Source of the DNA: Chlorophyllum brunneum
Taxonomy: Eukaryota; Basidiomycota; Agaricomycetes; Agaricales; Agaricaceae
Direction of reading: 5' to 3'
NCBI GenBank assembly: GCA_963576785.1
Contig: OY756140.1
Location: forward strand, 3,844,001 to 3,908,000
Length of the DNA: 64,000 bases
The position numbers and the translations under genes were made by a program. Under the pieces are notes generated by a model. That model was not told where the DNA came from. It searched no databases and saw only the letters and a program-made list of their open reading frames with translations. Positions 11,322 through 22,384 of the stretch are shown one piece after another (the first letter of the stretch is position 1; the number at the start of each line of letters is the position of its first letter).

Positions 11322-12169
11322 TTAAATGTGAGGAATATATGAACTCCAAGAAAGCTCCTGATACGCATCCGGAGGAAGCGCGCGTAAAGTTGTGAATGCA
11401 AGTACAATGATTAACAACCGAGCAAGAATATGAAGAGGAATCGCAATTGTGATAATCCTAATTGGAGGCGTCACCCAATGTAAATATCGGACGACCGACG
11501 AACGGATATTGGGGTGAGCACTAGATCGATGAGAAAGGAGTGCAAAAAGCGCTAATGGGAAAAACAATAAAATAGGGTTCAACATGATATACAGGGCTGA
11601 AATGCGCCAAAGTGTAGACTCGACGGTGGTTGGGAATGCTAATTTCCATGGAATCAAATGAAGGCCACCAAATAGAGCTCCACTTGCAACCACAAATTTA
11701 ACGAATCCACCTTTTTGAGTAGCTTGTGGTGCAGTATAGGCGTAGAATGTGTCAACCTTTAAGGGGCCTGGCATGACGGAGAAGGCCAGCGTGGAAATCC
11801 TGGAAGGATTATGTGGGGATGTCCGCGTCGATACAAAAGTTGTTGTCCCAACAGTTGGCATTGGCCCGAGCACAGCCTGCCGTAACCGAGTGAAGAGTTC
11901 GGCTCGCAGTACCCCTTTCCCAAGGAAGTAAAGAGTATGATGGATGATACGGATCGCGGACCTAATCCTGTTCCACAGATGCTGGCAAGAAGTTCTCGGG
12001 TCGGGTTCGACTGGGGCGTGATGGATTGTTGAGGTTGGGGTTGGATTTCTTCTTCAACGTCCAGCATTTCCTGCTCGACCTCCCTGTAAGGTTCGGGGAA
12101 ATTGTCTTCATCGTCCGGGAATACTCGGGTAGAGTCTGCGATATCCAGTTCCAATTGTTTTGGTCCCAC
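11322..12169 (-). pseudogene. C-terminal part of a multi-span fungal membrane protein
   Basis: The frame 11873-11322 encodes several hydrophobic spans (FVKFVVASGALFGGLHLIPW, YIMLNPILLFFPLALFALL, IITIAIPLHILARLLIIVLA) and ends LRALPPDAYQELSWSSYIPH. That is the usual C-terminus of a family of uncharacterised membrane proteins common in Agaricomycetes. Upstream, MGPKQLELDIADS through an acidic/glutamine segment reaches SVSSIILF in one frame. YFLGKGVLRAEL continues in another, so one base appears lost in a T run near 11935. The N-terminal half of what looks like the same family lies at 12938-13581 on the same strand, separated by a lipase fragment. I infer one gene interrupted by another. Two unrelated decayed paralogs are the alternative. 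Confidence 0.5.
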
Positions 12170-12245
12170 CTACCATCCGAGAAGAGAACGTAACCGTCGC
12201 TGCCATGGCGTCCATTTCACCTTGGGCCAGCCTCCAAGTCGACTC

Positions 12246-12937
12246 TCAGGTACAGAATATAGTTCCAATGAAAGTTCCCTCATAAGGACCAATCTGTTGA
12301 GACATGTTGAGTACCTCGCTTATGAGAATTTGAAAGCTAATACTCACGTGGTTGATTATGTTACTCTGCAGCACAGTAGGTACTGCCTCAACGGTACACT
12401 CCTTGTCGGTTGCCTCGTCACCATCTATACGAATTAGGTAAGAACAAGGAATAGCCAAATACGCTACCCATACCTGGACAGGAAACAGCTTCACCACGAG
12501 CGACTATGCGAACCTCTCCCTTGGGATGACGGAAGCCCCAGTGTCTGGCCGGTAAAATGGGGATCGTGTCTTGCTCGTTATTGATGCGTTGGAAGTTGGG
12601 AACCTGTAGTGAGTGAGAACGTCGCCTAGTGAACTCGATGGAGACTTTCCATACCTTGGAATTAACCAAATTCGCCCAGTCTTTGTCGCCGACGCGTGGT
12701 TTTCCGTATGTAACAACCCGAATTTTGGTTGACGAAGGTAGGTTTAAGGTCAAATAGACTGAATCCAACTCAGCAAGCGCGCCGCCAAGCGAGTGACCGA
12801 CCTATCCTGAGCGTTAGATTTTCTCAATATTGTCAATAATTAAGCTTTCGTACACAGGCGACGTTTTGGGTGCTGTGGGCTTGCATAAGCTTCTTAACTT
12901 CAGCGAGGATTTGCTTGGCTGTGGCGGCATTCGTCTT
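12246..12937 (-). pseudogene. Class-3 (fungal) lipase, C-terminal two thirds
   Basis: The spliced minus-strand exons read KTNAATAKQILAEVKKLM, then VGHSLGGALAELDSVYLTL (serine nucleophile in GHSLGG), IRVVTYGKPRVGDKDWANLV, NFQRINNEQDTIPILPARHW (catalytic aspartate), and NIINHVGPYEG (catalytic histidine), ending GTIFCT. Introns of about 50 nt sit before VGHSLGG, inside the NSKV/PNFQ join, after SCPG and after IINH, all with GT-AG ends. Such enzymes are normally secreted triacylglycerol lipases. This copy lacks the signal peptide and the whole N-terminal region with the lid. Homology starts abruptly near 12937, exactly where the frame of the neighbouring membrane protein stops making sense. The catalytic triad is present, but the gene is 5'-truncated. 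Confidence 0.7.
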
Positions 12938-13581
12938 CCCGGATGATTGGAGGTTCAATTAATCTTGATCGGATGAGGTCCAGTAATTCATCGAATTGGA
13001 GTACGCGGACTGGCCAGTCAGTTTCCTGGTCGTAAAAAAGGAAGCCACCCATTTGAACGAAGAACCCGTGTGCAAGTGTCCAGGCTTGCCGTTTGTGTGG
13101 GGGAGGTGGGTCGCAAAACCAGGCTTTAAGAACATGAAAAAATGTTTTCTCGTCCTCATCCACTACGACAAGGAATTTATACGAGCTACTCCAAGGATTA
13201 TAGCAAAGAATCACTTTCGAGAACAGTGTTGTTATACTCCCTCATGATACTCCTGGCGCCTACTCGTTGCCTCAGTGCCCATATCAGAATAAACTCGGGC
13301 GCGAAAACGGTGAGGATCATAAGCCCAGTACGGCGTTTCAATTGTGACCATTTGGAACAACGTGGGTCTGGGAGATTCGGGTGTATCGCAACCCAAGTGC
13401 AGGCAAACATGGTTACGATGCAACTCCAAACAATGTCTTGTGTAGTTCGGGTATCAACGACAACAGAAGCGGGGGAATCGCGTCTCCAGGTATCATGGTT
13501 GGGTTTGGAAATGTGGGTCGAATTGAGGGGCGTTGTTGAAGTTGGGCTGGAGAATGCCAACAAAATCACCGTAGTGAGCAT
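12938..13581 (-). pseudogene. N-terminal part of the multi-span fungal membrane protein
   Basis: The frame begins with a short leader and then TRTTQDIVWSCIVTMFACTW, WVAIHPNLPDP and TGLMILTVFAPEFILIWALR. A second exon gives WTLAHGFFVQMGGFLFYDQE and ending EPPIIREDE. These are the characteristic blocks of a widespread, uncharacterised agaricomycete membrane-protein family (TRxxxDIxWSC, HxNxP, APEF, HGFFxxMGGF). The join between the two exons (about 13200 to 13100) is not clear. After REDE at about 12938 the frame runs into lipase sequence. Taken with 11322-12169, this suggests that a lipase-bearing segment was inserted into, or recombined with, this gene. Confidence 0.5.
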
Positions 13582-13876
13582 TGGTGAAAGACACTGAGAT
13601 TGGCTGGAGTCATTGGGTGGCAGTCAGCCCGTGAAATATGTATGTATGTTCTGCCGTAACTGTAAGAGACATATCGAGGGTTGGCGCAGAAGTCTTCCAG
13701 AATTCTAGAACCTGTGCTACAGACAGCGAAACTAATAACTCCACAACAGGCTGTGTAGTGGAACGACGTCAGAAAGAAATTCGACCGACGAATTTTCCAG
13801 GAAAAACATTACTGACGACCACGTGACTGACGATAGTGAGTAAGTCGAATGGAGGCCTTCTCACCAGCCAACAGCC

Positions 13877-14640
13877 ATGCGAGCGTACTACTACGATAAC
13901 GTACCCGGAGACCAACGTCTTCCACACGACTACATCCCTTCTCGACCTGTCTCTGATCAGACCCTCAATTCCATCAATGTCAAGTACTGGAACGTCCCGG
14001 TCGACGGTTACGAACCCAAGATAGACGCCATTGCGAAGGAAAGGAACTACAAGAACAGGGACACACTTAATGTATCGAAAGCAGCAATGGGTGACGTATG
14101 TCGTTACTTGTGATCGTGAAATATTGGTTTTGTTAATCAGATCGGGTAGATCTATGAAGAAAAGATTAAGACCTTCTTCCAGGAGTACGTGCGTTGATCG
14201 CAAATGAAGATCAGCCATTGAACCTCTATGCTCAGGCATATGCATGAGGACGAGGAAATTCGGTACATCCTTGATGGAAGCGGATTCTTCGACGTCCGTG
14301 GTGGGTTTACAGAGGCGCGCTATCGAATTAAATATCGTCCTAATTATTTGTTGATAGAAACCCCTTCGGACGCTTGGATTCGTCTCTATGTCGAGCCTGG
14401 AGACCTCCTTGTCATTCCCGCAGGTATCTACCATCGCTTTACCCTCGATGAGAAGAACTATATCAAGGCATTACGGCTGTTCCAGGTAAGATCCTGTTGA
14501 TTGTACTACCTATTTTTTGACGGATCAGATTTACTTTTGGCTAGGATGAACCTAAATGGGTTCCACATAACCGTGGCGAGGCGACGGATGTTAACCCGTA
14601 CCGCGTTAGCTACCTCAAGACTATTGGTGTTGGAGCGTGA
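13877..14640 (+). CDS. ADI1: Acireductone dioxygenase
   Basis: This enzyme oxidises acireductone to 2-oxo-4-methylthiobutanoate and formate in the methionine salvage pathway. Four exons, 13877-14095, 14150-14184, 14236-14485 and 14545-14640, give about 199 residues without a break. The cupin metal site is visible as [16 protein letters not shown] (His-x-His plus Glu) and the later histidine in [11 protein letters not shown]. The C-terminus reads [20 protein letters not shown] and ends KTIGVGA. The start MRAYYYDN matches the family N-terminus. All introns are 50-60 nt with GT-AG ends. Length is slightly above the usual 180. It appears fully functional, in contrast to the genes immediately to its left, and it stands alone with no other salvage genes in the window. 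Confidence 0.93.
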
Positions 14641-15174
14641 GTTTCCGGCTAGGCGCTTTAAAATCCTGTATGAACTACTTGGAACCCTGTACGTATGAAG
14701 TTAGGAATCTAGTACCCACCACCGTGATTCGGCACTTTCTGGCGAGGTGAGGCTTCTGTTACGACAACGCTCTGCGCACCCGTGTCGAGGCCCCCCATCC
14801 ACAAATATTACACTTCCCTCTTTTCACCAGCTCGAGTCTATCATTTCCAAACCTCCCTCTTCCCCGGCCAACTTGTCTCACCGCAGCATGACTTTTTATT
14901 ACCGTAATGTACAGGGCCACACATTAGATCAAAGGGCAAACACATGGGCGATCCGTCAGCATTTATCCCGGAATCTCAGCTTCCGGACCTCTCGTGCCTT
15001 TTGAAGAACAATCCATTATAGTCACAAAAAGGTGGATTCCACCTTGCTCTTGACTTGGAATATATGTTTGGAATATATGACTCACTAGAGCAATTACTTA
15101 TCTTTAACGTGACTCGGAATTTTCCGAGTGATAGCTCACGTGTTACTTCAACCTCGACTCTCGCCACTTCTATC

Positions 15175-16868
15175 ATGTCCCGCGTCGGTGCCACTCCTGA
15201 CGACGCCCAGGCCGAAGCATCACAGGAATTCCAGAAAATTGGGAAGGCCATGTATTGTGCCAAGTGTCACTGCGAGTCCTACGACGATGTAGCTGAACAA
15301 GTCAAGATCCCCTTCTGCCCGCGCTGTACTTGCGCGAGCTGCGAGGGCGAGAAGGATTCCTCAGGAGACTATAGGCCGACGACTCCAATCAGGGCGAATT
15401 CTAAGACCAAGAAGGAAGCCCTACCAACACCCAATAGCAGGATCACGACTTCGTCTGTCTCCCCAGGCCAGAAGGAGAAGGCTGATGTCAAAGCCGTGAA
15501 GGCGTACAAAGGAAATTTACCGTCTGAGACGAAGCAGTTCTGTGCCATCACTTTGATGAAAGAGCAATCAGACGGGCTTCAATTGTGTCATGTTCTTTGT
15601 AGAAGGACTCCTCTTGAAACGGTGCGTGTTTGACCTTGTTCACCCCTGGAAGTTCTTTCGGAATTTCCTCAAGATTCGTAGGCTGGAATATGCATGGGGC
15701 ATTCGCGGTTTCAACGTGGATACCTCCGATAATCTCTTTCGATGTTCGCATATCCTTATTACGTCTCTATATGTATGAATGCCCTCTAATGCAATGTTGT
15801 AGTGACTGAGACCCTGCGTCTTTCGTTTGACTCTGGTCATTGGGCCCTTGTCCCAAACACCTTTGAGTTGGTCAAGGATCTGGACAACCCCACATTTTCT
15901 CCAGAGGGGTCAATAAAGGTAAGCCCGTAACAGCTCGGATATCTATAAACCATTGTTCATTCGTCTTTGGGTGCAATTCATAGGCGCATTTCAGGAAGAA
16001 AAAGCGCTTTAATTATACCTTTGTCCCCTTTCCAGCGTTTAAGACGACCATTTTCCGGCTGGTGGGTAGCTCAGACGTACATGAAAACCGAGGCTTCAAG
16101 CGCTACACCTATCCCTCATATACCGGTTTCCCAGAACTCCACCTGCACATCCGCCCGCACTTCGCTATCTGTAATTTTGCTCAGAAGGTCAAGGAGCTTA
16201 GGAGAATGACCGGTGATGAGCATCAATGGTGGTTCGAACAATGGAAAACCTACATCACCCCGTGTGAGAAACTCTATGATAAATGGATCTCTACGCCTAC
16301 TCCTCCACCCTCTCCAGTGGCGTCGACGAGTAACGATGGGGCTGGTCGTGATGGATCTGACAGCCGACGAAATCCTCGCGGTCAAACGTCCAACGATGGC
16401 CGTAGATGGGATGGCGGTGCCAGTAAAGGTGGCGCTGAAGAAGGATCGAGCAGTGAAGGATCCGGCGATGACAGTGACGATGATAGTGGCTCAGACACAT
16501 CTATGGAAGATAGCGATATGGATAGTGGTTCGGATACATCTGAGGAAGAAAACGATATTGATTCCGCCTCTGGTAACATCGACAAACTAGTTCTCCCATA
16601 CGACTCGATTTCCCAAGCCACGATCAATACCCAGCACAACGGCAACAAATCAAATAATAACAACGCTCTTGGTCTGAGCGAATTTTTCGAAGGAACCGAA
16701 GTGGCTTTGGAAGAGAGAATTAATGCTTGGTTGGGTGGTGTCGAGACCATGGACATGGATTTGGAGGAACAGACTTTGCCTTTACTTCCTTTCAGAGCTG
16801 ACCAGAGAGGTGTTGATGTTGGCGCTACTGTGCCCGACCAACCGACCACTACAAACCCTTTGTGGTAA
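15175..16868 (+). CDS. HNH-domain protein with acidic tail, copy 1
   Basis: Four exons (15175-15621, 15674-15743, 15803-15918, 15984-16868) encode 505 residues. An N-terminal cysteine cluster (YCAKCHC, FCPRCTCASC) could bind zinc. The central part resembles the fungal HNH_2-like domain: FCAITLM, LCHVLCRR, LEYAWGI, NVDTSDNLFR, then LRLSFDSGHWALVPN. The position where the paralog has LHRSFDSG reads LRLSFDSG, so the last histidine of the HNH motif is missing here. The C-terminal third is disordered and acidic (DDSDDDSGSDTS repeats), followed by KLVLPYDSISQATINTQHNG, a block conserved between copies. Function is unknown; similar agaricomycete proteins are very numerous. The start ATG at 15175 is chosen because homology-like composition begins there. 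Confidence 0.72.
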
Positions 16869-17384
16869 CGTTTCCGATCCCATGGTTCACATAGGTCGCT
16901 TCCGATAAGGGAGTGTCGATGGAAGGAGTGGTTTCGACTACACCTTTCCTTTCGTGAAAATACCCACTTTCGTCACGTTATACCGCACACTCAACTTTAT
17001 ACCATAGTAATTGTTCTTAACCATGAGGCTAGAGTTCCTGTTTTATGGTGCTTTCAGGAACAATTTGAACTTGATGATAAAGACCTCGCAATAGTAACTT
17101 GTTACATTCCTTACACCAGACCCCCGTGGCTCTGTACACAACTATTCCTTCCGGCCGGGACCGAGCCTACCCTCTGTTTACTCTCACATTTCCCTTTTCT
17201 CCTAGCCAACCCTCTCCGCAAAATGTCGTTCACTACTGCGGTGAACCAAAACACGAAAGCATGGTCCCCCCATGGTCGGCATCACATGTTTTACATAACA
17301 ACGTGATCTGGTTTGTTTTATTTTCGGTGTTTACACTCCGGTACAGCATACTCCTAAGACGCGGTGTTGTCCCGCCAAATACGA

Positions 17385-18903
17385 TTTTTCCATTCAACAA
17401 TTGAACATTCCCCACGTTGGACTTGCGCGAGAAGGACACCTGTGGAGACTGCAGACCGACAGCTCCGGTCGAGACCAGCTCCAAGACAAACAAGGAAGCC
17501 CAACAAGTCGCGAATAGCAGTTTCACGACGCCTTCCATCTCCCTGTCCCAGAAGGAGAAGGCCGATGTCAAGGCTATCAAAGCACACAAAAGAAAGTTAC
17601 CGGGTGGGGTGAAGCAGTTCTGTGTCATCACACTCTCGAGCGAGGAATCCGACGCGCATCAATTGTGCCATGTTCTTCATAGGAGGACTCCTCCCGCAAC
17701 TGTCCGTGATTCAATTCTTTCGCCTCTCGAGGTTCTTCCTGAATTTATTTTAGATTCGTAGGTTGGAATACGCATGGGGTATTCCTAAACTTCATCTGGA
17801 TACCTCCGATAATCTCGTTCGATGTCCGTATATCCTCGTTTCCAGATGAATTTCCTTAATATAATGTCACAGTGACTGGAACGCTACATCGTTCATTTGA
17901 TTCTGGTCATTGGGCCCTTTTCCCCAGTTTTGAGTTGATCAGGAATCTGGCCAAGGTTAAATTTTCTCTGGGAAAGTCGATAGAGGTAAGTAAGTCCTTA
18001 CCAGATCAGATCCCCATAATCCATTGCTCATTCATCTTGGGATGCGATTTGTAGGCGCATTTTAGCAAGAAAAATCGATTTAAATATGTGTTTGTCCCTT
18101 TTCCAATGTTCAAGATGACTATTTCCCGGCTGGTACGCAGCTCAGACGTGTTTGAAAACCGACGCTTCAAACACTATACCTATCACACATACTTCGATTT
18201 TCCAGAGCTCTCCTTGCACATCCATCCGTATTTCGTTATCTGTGACCTTGTACAGAAGGTCAAGGAACTTAGGAGAACCACTGGTGACGAGCATCATGCA
18301 TGGTTCGAAGAATGGAATGTCTATCTTACCTCATGCGAGGAGCTCTATGATAAATGGATGTCTACGCCTACTCCCCCACCCTCTCCAGTGGCGTCGACGA
18401 ATAACGATGGGGCCGGTCGTGGTGGATCTGATAGCCGACGAAATCCTCGCGGTCAAAGCAATGATGGCCGTACACGGGACGGTGGTACCGGCAAAGGCGG
18501 AGGTGAAGGAGGATCGAGTAGTGAAGGATCCGGCGATGACAGTGATGAGGATAGTGGCTCGGATACATCTGAGGAAGATAGCGATATTGATTCCGCCTCT
18601 GGTAACATCGACAAACTAGTTCTCCCATACGACTCGATTTCCCAAGCCACGATCAATACCCAGCACAACGGCAGCAAATCAAATAGTAACAACGCTCTTG
18701 GTCTGAGCGAAGTTTTCGAAGGAACAAAAGTGACTTTGGAAGAGAGAATTAATGCTTGGTTGGGTGGTGTCGAGGCGATGGATATCATGGACATGGAGTT
18801 GGAGGAACAGACTTTGCCTTTACCTCCTTCCACAGCTGACCAGAGAAATGCTGGTGTTGACGCTACTGGGCCCGACCGTCCGACTACTACCAACCCTTCG
18901 TGA
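17385..18903 (+). pseudogene. HNH-domain protein, copy 2, broken 5' part
   Basis: This is a tandem paralog of the gene at 15175. From CGDCRPTAPVETSS onward the frame is good: FCVITLS, LCHVLHRR, LEYAWGI, then after an intron LTGTLHRSFDSGHWALFPSF, and a last exon from about 18055 to 18903. It keeps the histidine (LHRSFDSG) that copy 1 has lost. Upstream, the cysteine-rich region of copy 1 has decayed: about 13 bases matching AGCTGCGAGGGCG in copy 1 are gone near 17430 and flanking bases differ, so FCPRCTC cannot be read in frame. No N-terminus equivalent to MSRVGATPDD is found; an ATG at 17223 leads quickly to a stop. The acidic tail has one fewer DSGSDTSxEDSDx repeat than copy 1. Confidence 0.6.
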
Positions 18904-19440
18904 AAACGCTTTCGATGCCATGGTCCACATAGGTTGCTTCCGATAAGGGAGTGTCGATGGAGGGAGTGGTCTCGACTACACCTTTTCTTTCGTGAAAATA
19001 CCCACTTTCGTCACGTTATACCACATACTCAACTTGATAACAATAATTGTTCTTAACCATGAGGCTAAAATTCCTGTTTTCTGATGCTTTCACGAACTTG
19101 AACCTGATGATAAAAGACCTCGCAATAGTAAACAGTGGATGAATCGGGTAACGTCTAAATGTATAGGCCTCAATGGCTAGAACAACTGATGTGACCTTGG
19201 TATGACAGGGGAGTTCAGGGTGGCAGTTTAAAATATATCATTATAATCATAGTATAGTCATGATAGGTAGTACACACAGCAAACGAAGAACAGTATAAAT
19301 ACATCAAAGCGAACGCAGCGGGTGAAAATGTGAGAGCATAGATATGAACATGAAAGTCCAATGCATAAGACGAGAAGTCTCTCTTCCCCCCCCAAAACGA
19401 CTAATGACGATAGGGAGTTAGAAACATATGAGAGGTCCGA

Positions 19441-20847
19441 CTAATGGCGATAGGGAGTTGGAAACATATAAGGGGGTTCAGACCTATGATAGTCCTCGTG
19501 GTTAGATTGAGGATAGACAGGCGATGCATAGGAATACTCAGGCCAATGAAGTTGTTCATGGGCATTCATGGGCATTGATATATGTGAGGCGATGCTCATC
19601 CCCCGAGCCGAGGTCATCCGAGGGTCCGGTGATTGATATTGGTGACGTCCAAATGAAGGCACCACAGACCCCTGCATAGCCATGTTATCGTAGATAGGAT
19701 TGACACCAGTGTTAATCACCCCGCCGGCAGATCCTGAGCTTGGACTGGCCCTGGCATAAAGTTGTTGCTGCATCATTCCGGGGAAACTTAATCCTTGTGC
19801 CGACGGCGTGACGGTAGCGCCGTTAATGTAATCAGTGTGAGGAATATAAGGTGTGCCATGGTTGTAGTGTACAGGGTATCTGGTACCAGGGCCAGGTGAG
19901 AGAGGTCGATTACGACGGTAAGGCGGTGTCATGACGTGGGGGGTTCCTGGCGGCGGTGTTGCAAAGCTGTTAACCTGCCAGGGTTCCGCACGTGTAAAAT
20001 CATGAGCAACAGTGGTCGCGTGCGAAGCATAGGATATTGGCGGTGAAGAGGTGGGAGCAGGATACGGTGTGTGAAGGCGCGTTGGCGGTGGCTCGCGGTA
20101 TCCTTGGCATATGTTTCGCGGAGGCATAGACAAGGATGATTGTTCTCGTGGACGGCGTGGACCTATCGGTTGACCAGGTCTTGTTTGACGAGTGCGCGGC
20201 GCTACGTTCGAATGATATGTGGGGTATGACTCGGCTCTTTGACCTGCCTCAAACTTGAAAAAATAAAAAATTGAAACACTGGGGCCACATTAGGTGATCG
20301 AAAGACTACATACCCCAGAGTGACCTTGATGAGAGTTGGGCACTTGAGATAATTGGGCTGTTGGAAGGTTATACAGGCCTAAAGCGTTAGAGGGGGTCGT
20401 TGGGGTCGTTGGAGAAGCGAGGGTAGGGGGAGGAGGGGGAGGAGGGATATCTGAAGCTGTACTATATCCATCGTTACCAACTGACGATGGAGGGGTTAAT
20501 TCCTGAGAATGATCACCGCTGCCGTAGCCCCAAAACTCATCATGATCAGTCACTGAAGGGATACCCGATGATAAAGAGGAGGGAGGCTGAGGATCCAGGG
20601 GTCGAGTTGACTCCGCTGTGGTACTAGGAGGATGATGGGAGCTCCCAGCTCTACAGCCACCCCTTCCTTCACGCTCCGGTCGACGACCCTTACGGTTCGG
20701 GGGTGTTGTCGAGTGCCCTAAGAGTTCTGGAGGTATTTGTCCCGAATCCTTGACGTACACGGTGTTGATATTTCCTTCTACAGTGCCGAAATTGCCACCG
20801 GAAATGGTGAAATTTTTGGCACCGTCGAATGAAGCGTTAGATGCCAT
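19441..20847 (-). CDS. Disordered protein with N-terminal FTISGGNF motif, paralog A
   Basis: Two exons, 20847-20314 and 20253-19441, with a 60-nt GTATGT/CAAG intron, encode 448 residues. The N-terminus (residues 7-29) reads FDGAKNFTISGGNFGTVEG then NINT, a motif I recall at the start of many agaricomycete proteins, including some with NACHT or kinase domains. It is followed by a basic patch (NRKGRRPEREGRGG). The rest is proline-, serine- and tyrosine-rich with no recognisable domain, ending EPPYMFPTPYRH. The start ATG is placed just before the motif; an upstream in-frame ATG at 20880 is possible. A TATA-like element lies about 46 bases upstream. It shares architecture, intron position and motif with the gene at 22385-24000. 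Function is unknown. Confidence 0.72.
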
Positions 20848-20892
20848 GGAGAGAGGGGCAGGAAGGGCGAAGACATGCAAATTCCCAAGCGG

Positions 20893-20900
20893 TATTTATA
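20893..20900 (-). promoter_or_regulatory. TATA-like box of paralog A
   Basis: The minus strand reads CATATAAATACC here, about 46-54 bases before the proposed start codon of the FTISGGNF gene A. Confidence 0.4.
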
Positions 20901-22384
20901 TGTAACACCTACCAAACTAACGTATCCCCCGGTAGAATGGCCTTTAAATAGCCCTTCAGGGTAAAAAAAATTGCTCTATATGAAGCTGTGCAGCACAATT
21001 ACCTCCGAATTGACACTTTTCAGCCAATTAGACCTCGGAGGCCAACTTGATCTGCCGTGAGCAAAAGAATGGATTCGGAGTCCGACTCCCAGATGTCGGG
21101 GATGATTAACCGTTCTTCCACTATGTAGTGCAGCTGTTACATATGCCCTTAAAGTCAGCCATGACTTGAGATTGATTCAATGATGTCTAGCCGAATATGG
21201 GACGAAGCTTTTGAAACTCCCACACGAGTACGTTGCTAATCGACGAATTCGTGAACACCTAGCGCCACATGAAAGAACAAAGGCAGTGACCGACGTCCAA
21301 GCACATATCCGCCAGATCTCCTGGGCCCAAAAAATCCATAGATATGCACTGTCCTCGTTAACGTTGTCACATTCTGATACCCTGACCATGACCTCTTTTT
21401 CGTTTAATCATACGTCCACAGCACCTGGGTCATGCTGTTTTCCCATTAGAAATCGGAATTCATGTTCGGCGACGGCGAATTGTGTAATGTATTAGTCCGG
21501 TGTCAAGTACGTTAGGAACTAGTAAAAAAAGACACGGCGTGGTTCCGCATTAGGTGCCTCTACTTGAACAGGATGATAATGTTTGTCTCGTGTGAGATTT
21601 GTACTGCCTCGCTCAGGATGATAATGGTTAGTCTCGTGTGGGATTTGTACTGCCTCGCCCAGCCTTCGTGTGACTTGGTTGAAGACTCGGATCTGATGCG
21701 ATGCTAACATGCTTCAACGCCCGTATGAAACACTCCGTAATCCGAGCTTTTTGGGTGACGTCGATGCCTTGGCAGTGCTTTCGAAGCTAAAGCAGATCAA
21801 CAGCCCGTCAAAGATAGTTTGCAAGATCACGCCTTCGACAGTTGCTGTTAAAGTTGCCTGCTCGCCTAAAATATAAACTTAGAACATGACCTCATAAGGC
21901 AAAACAAAAGCCTAAAAAGCAATGATTTGCCTGTTAAAGAACACAAGAGGGGGTACATGGATGATGAATTGATTACAACGAAGCAACATGAAAGCATGTG
22001 GACAGCACGAGGAGAGGTCAAGTCCGTGATGTTTTTATGGATTTCCTTTTGGATATTAATGGGGATAAATAAATATGTTGGAGGGATAACAACAGTACCA
22101 TACTGAATACAACAACATACCAGAGCGTCTTCCTACTTTCATTTCGGGATCGCGGTAATGAATGAAGAAATAGCATCATACGGACGTACACAGCACCCAC
22201 GGATTTTTTATCTTCCTACCCAATTCCGTTTTACGGAACACAGCATCGTGGGACCCATTTTCCTCAATTTCGGTTACGACGCCGTTAACAGCTTCCAGAT
22301 AACTGACACCGTAATACCACACAATCCCGGACAACGAATCGAAGGGTTAAGACTGATAAAACCATATACGACGAACACACCCAA
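20901..22384. other. Intergenic region between the two FTISGGNF paralogs
   Basis: I find no convincing gene in this 1.5-kb stretch. The only structured element is the imperfect tandem repeat at 21570-21660. Short frames at 21177-21495 on both strands have no family resemblance. Confidence 0.4.
21570..21660 (+). repeat. Imperfect tandem repeat, two 45-46 nt units
   Basis: Unit 1 (21570-21614) and unit 2 (21615-21660) both begin AGGATGATAATG and both contain GTCTCGTGTG and GATTTGTACTGCCTCG. They differ by one inserted base and a few substitutions. Confidence 0.85.

Larger units (their letters stand above)
15170..19132 (+). repeat. Head-to-tail duplication of about 2 kb
   Basis: Two units are recognisable, about 15170-17096 and 17100-19132, covering the HNH gene, its introns and its 3' flank. 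The flanks after both stop codons remain closely alike for more than 200 bases: both contain CCATGGTYCACATAGG, GATAAGGGAGTGTCGATGG, TACCCACTTTCGTCACG and GACCTCGCAATAGTAA. The acidic-tail coding region and the downstream flank look more similar than the 5' exons, where copy 2 has deletions. Confidence 0.8.

Noticed and set aside
13836..14434. Long minus-strand frame (221 codons) over the ADI1 gene
   Set aside because: Antisense of intact acireductone dioxygenase exons and introns.
21570..21660. CRISPR-like repeat
   Set aside because: Only two adjacent, spacer-less imperfect units in a eukaryotic context. It is a simple tandem repeat.
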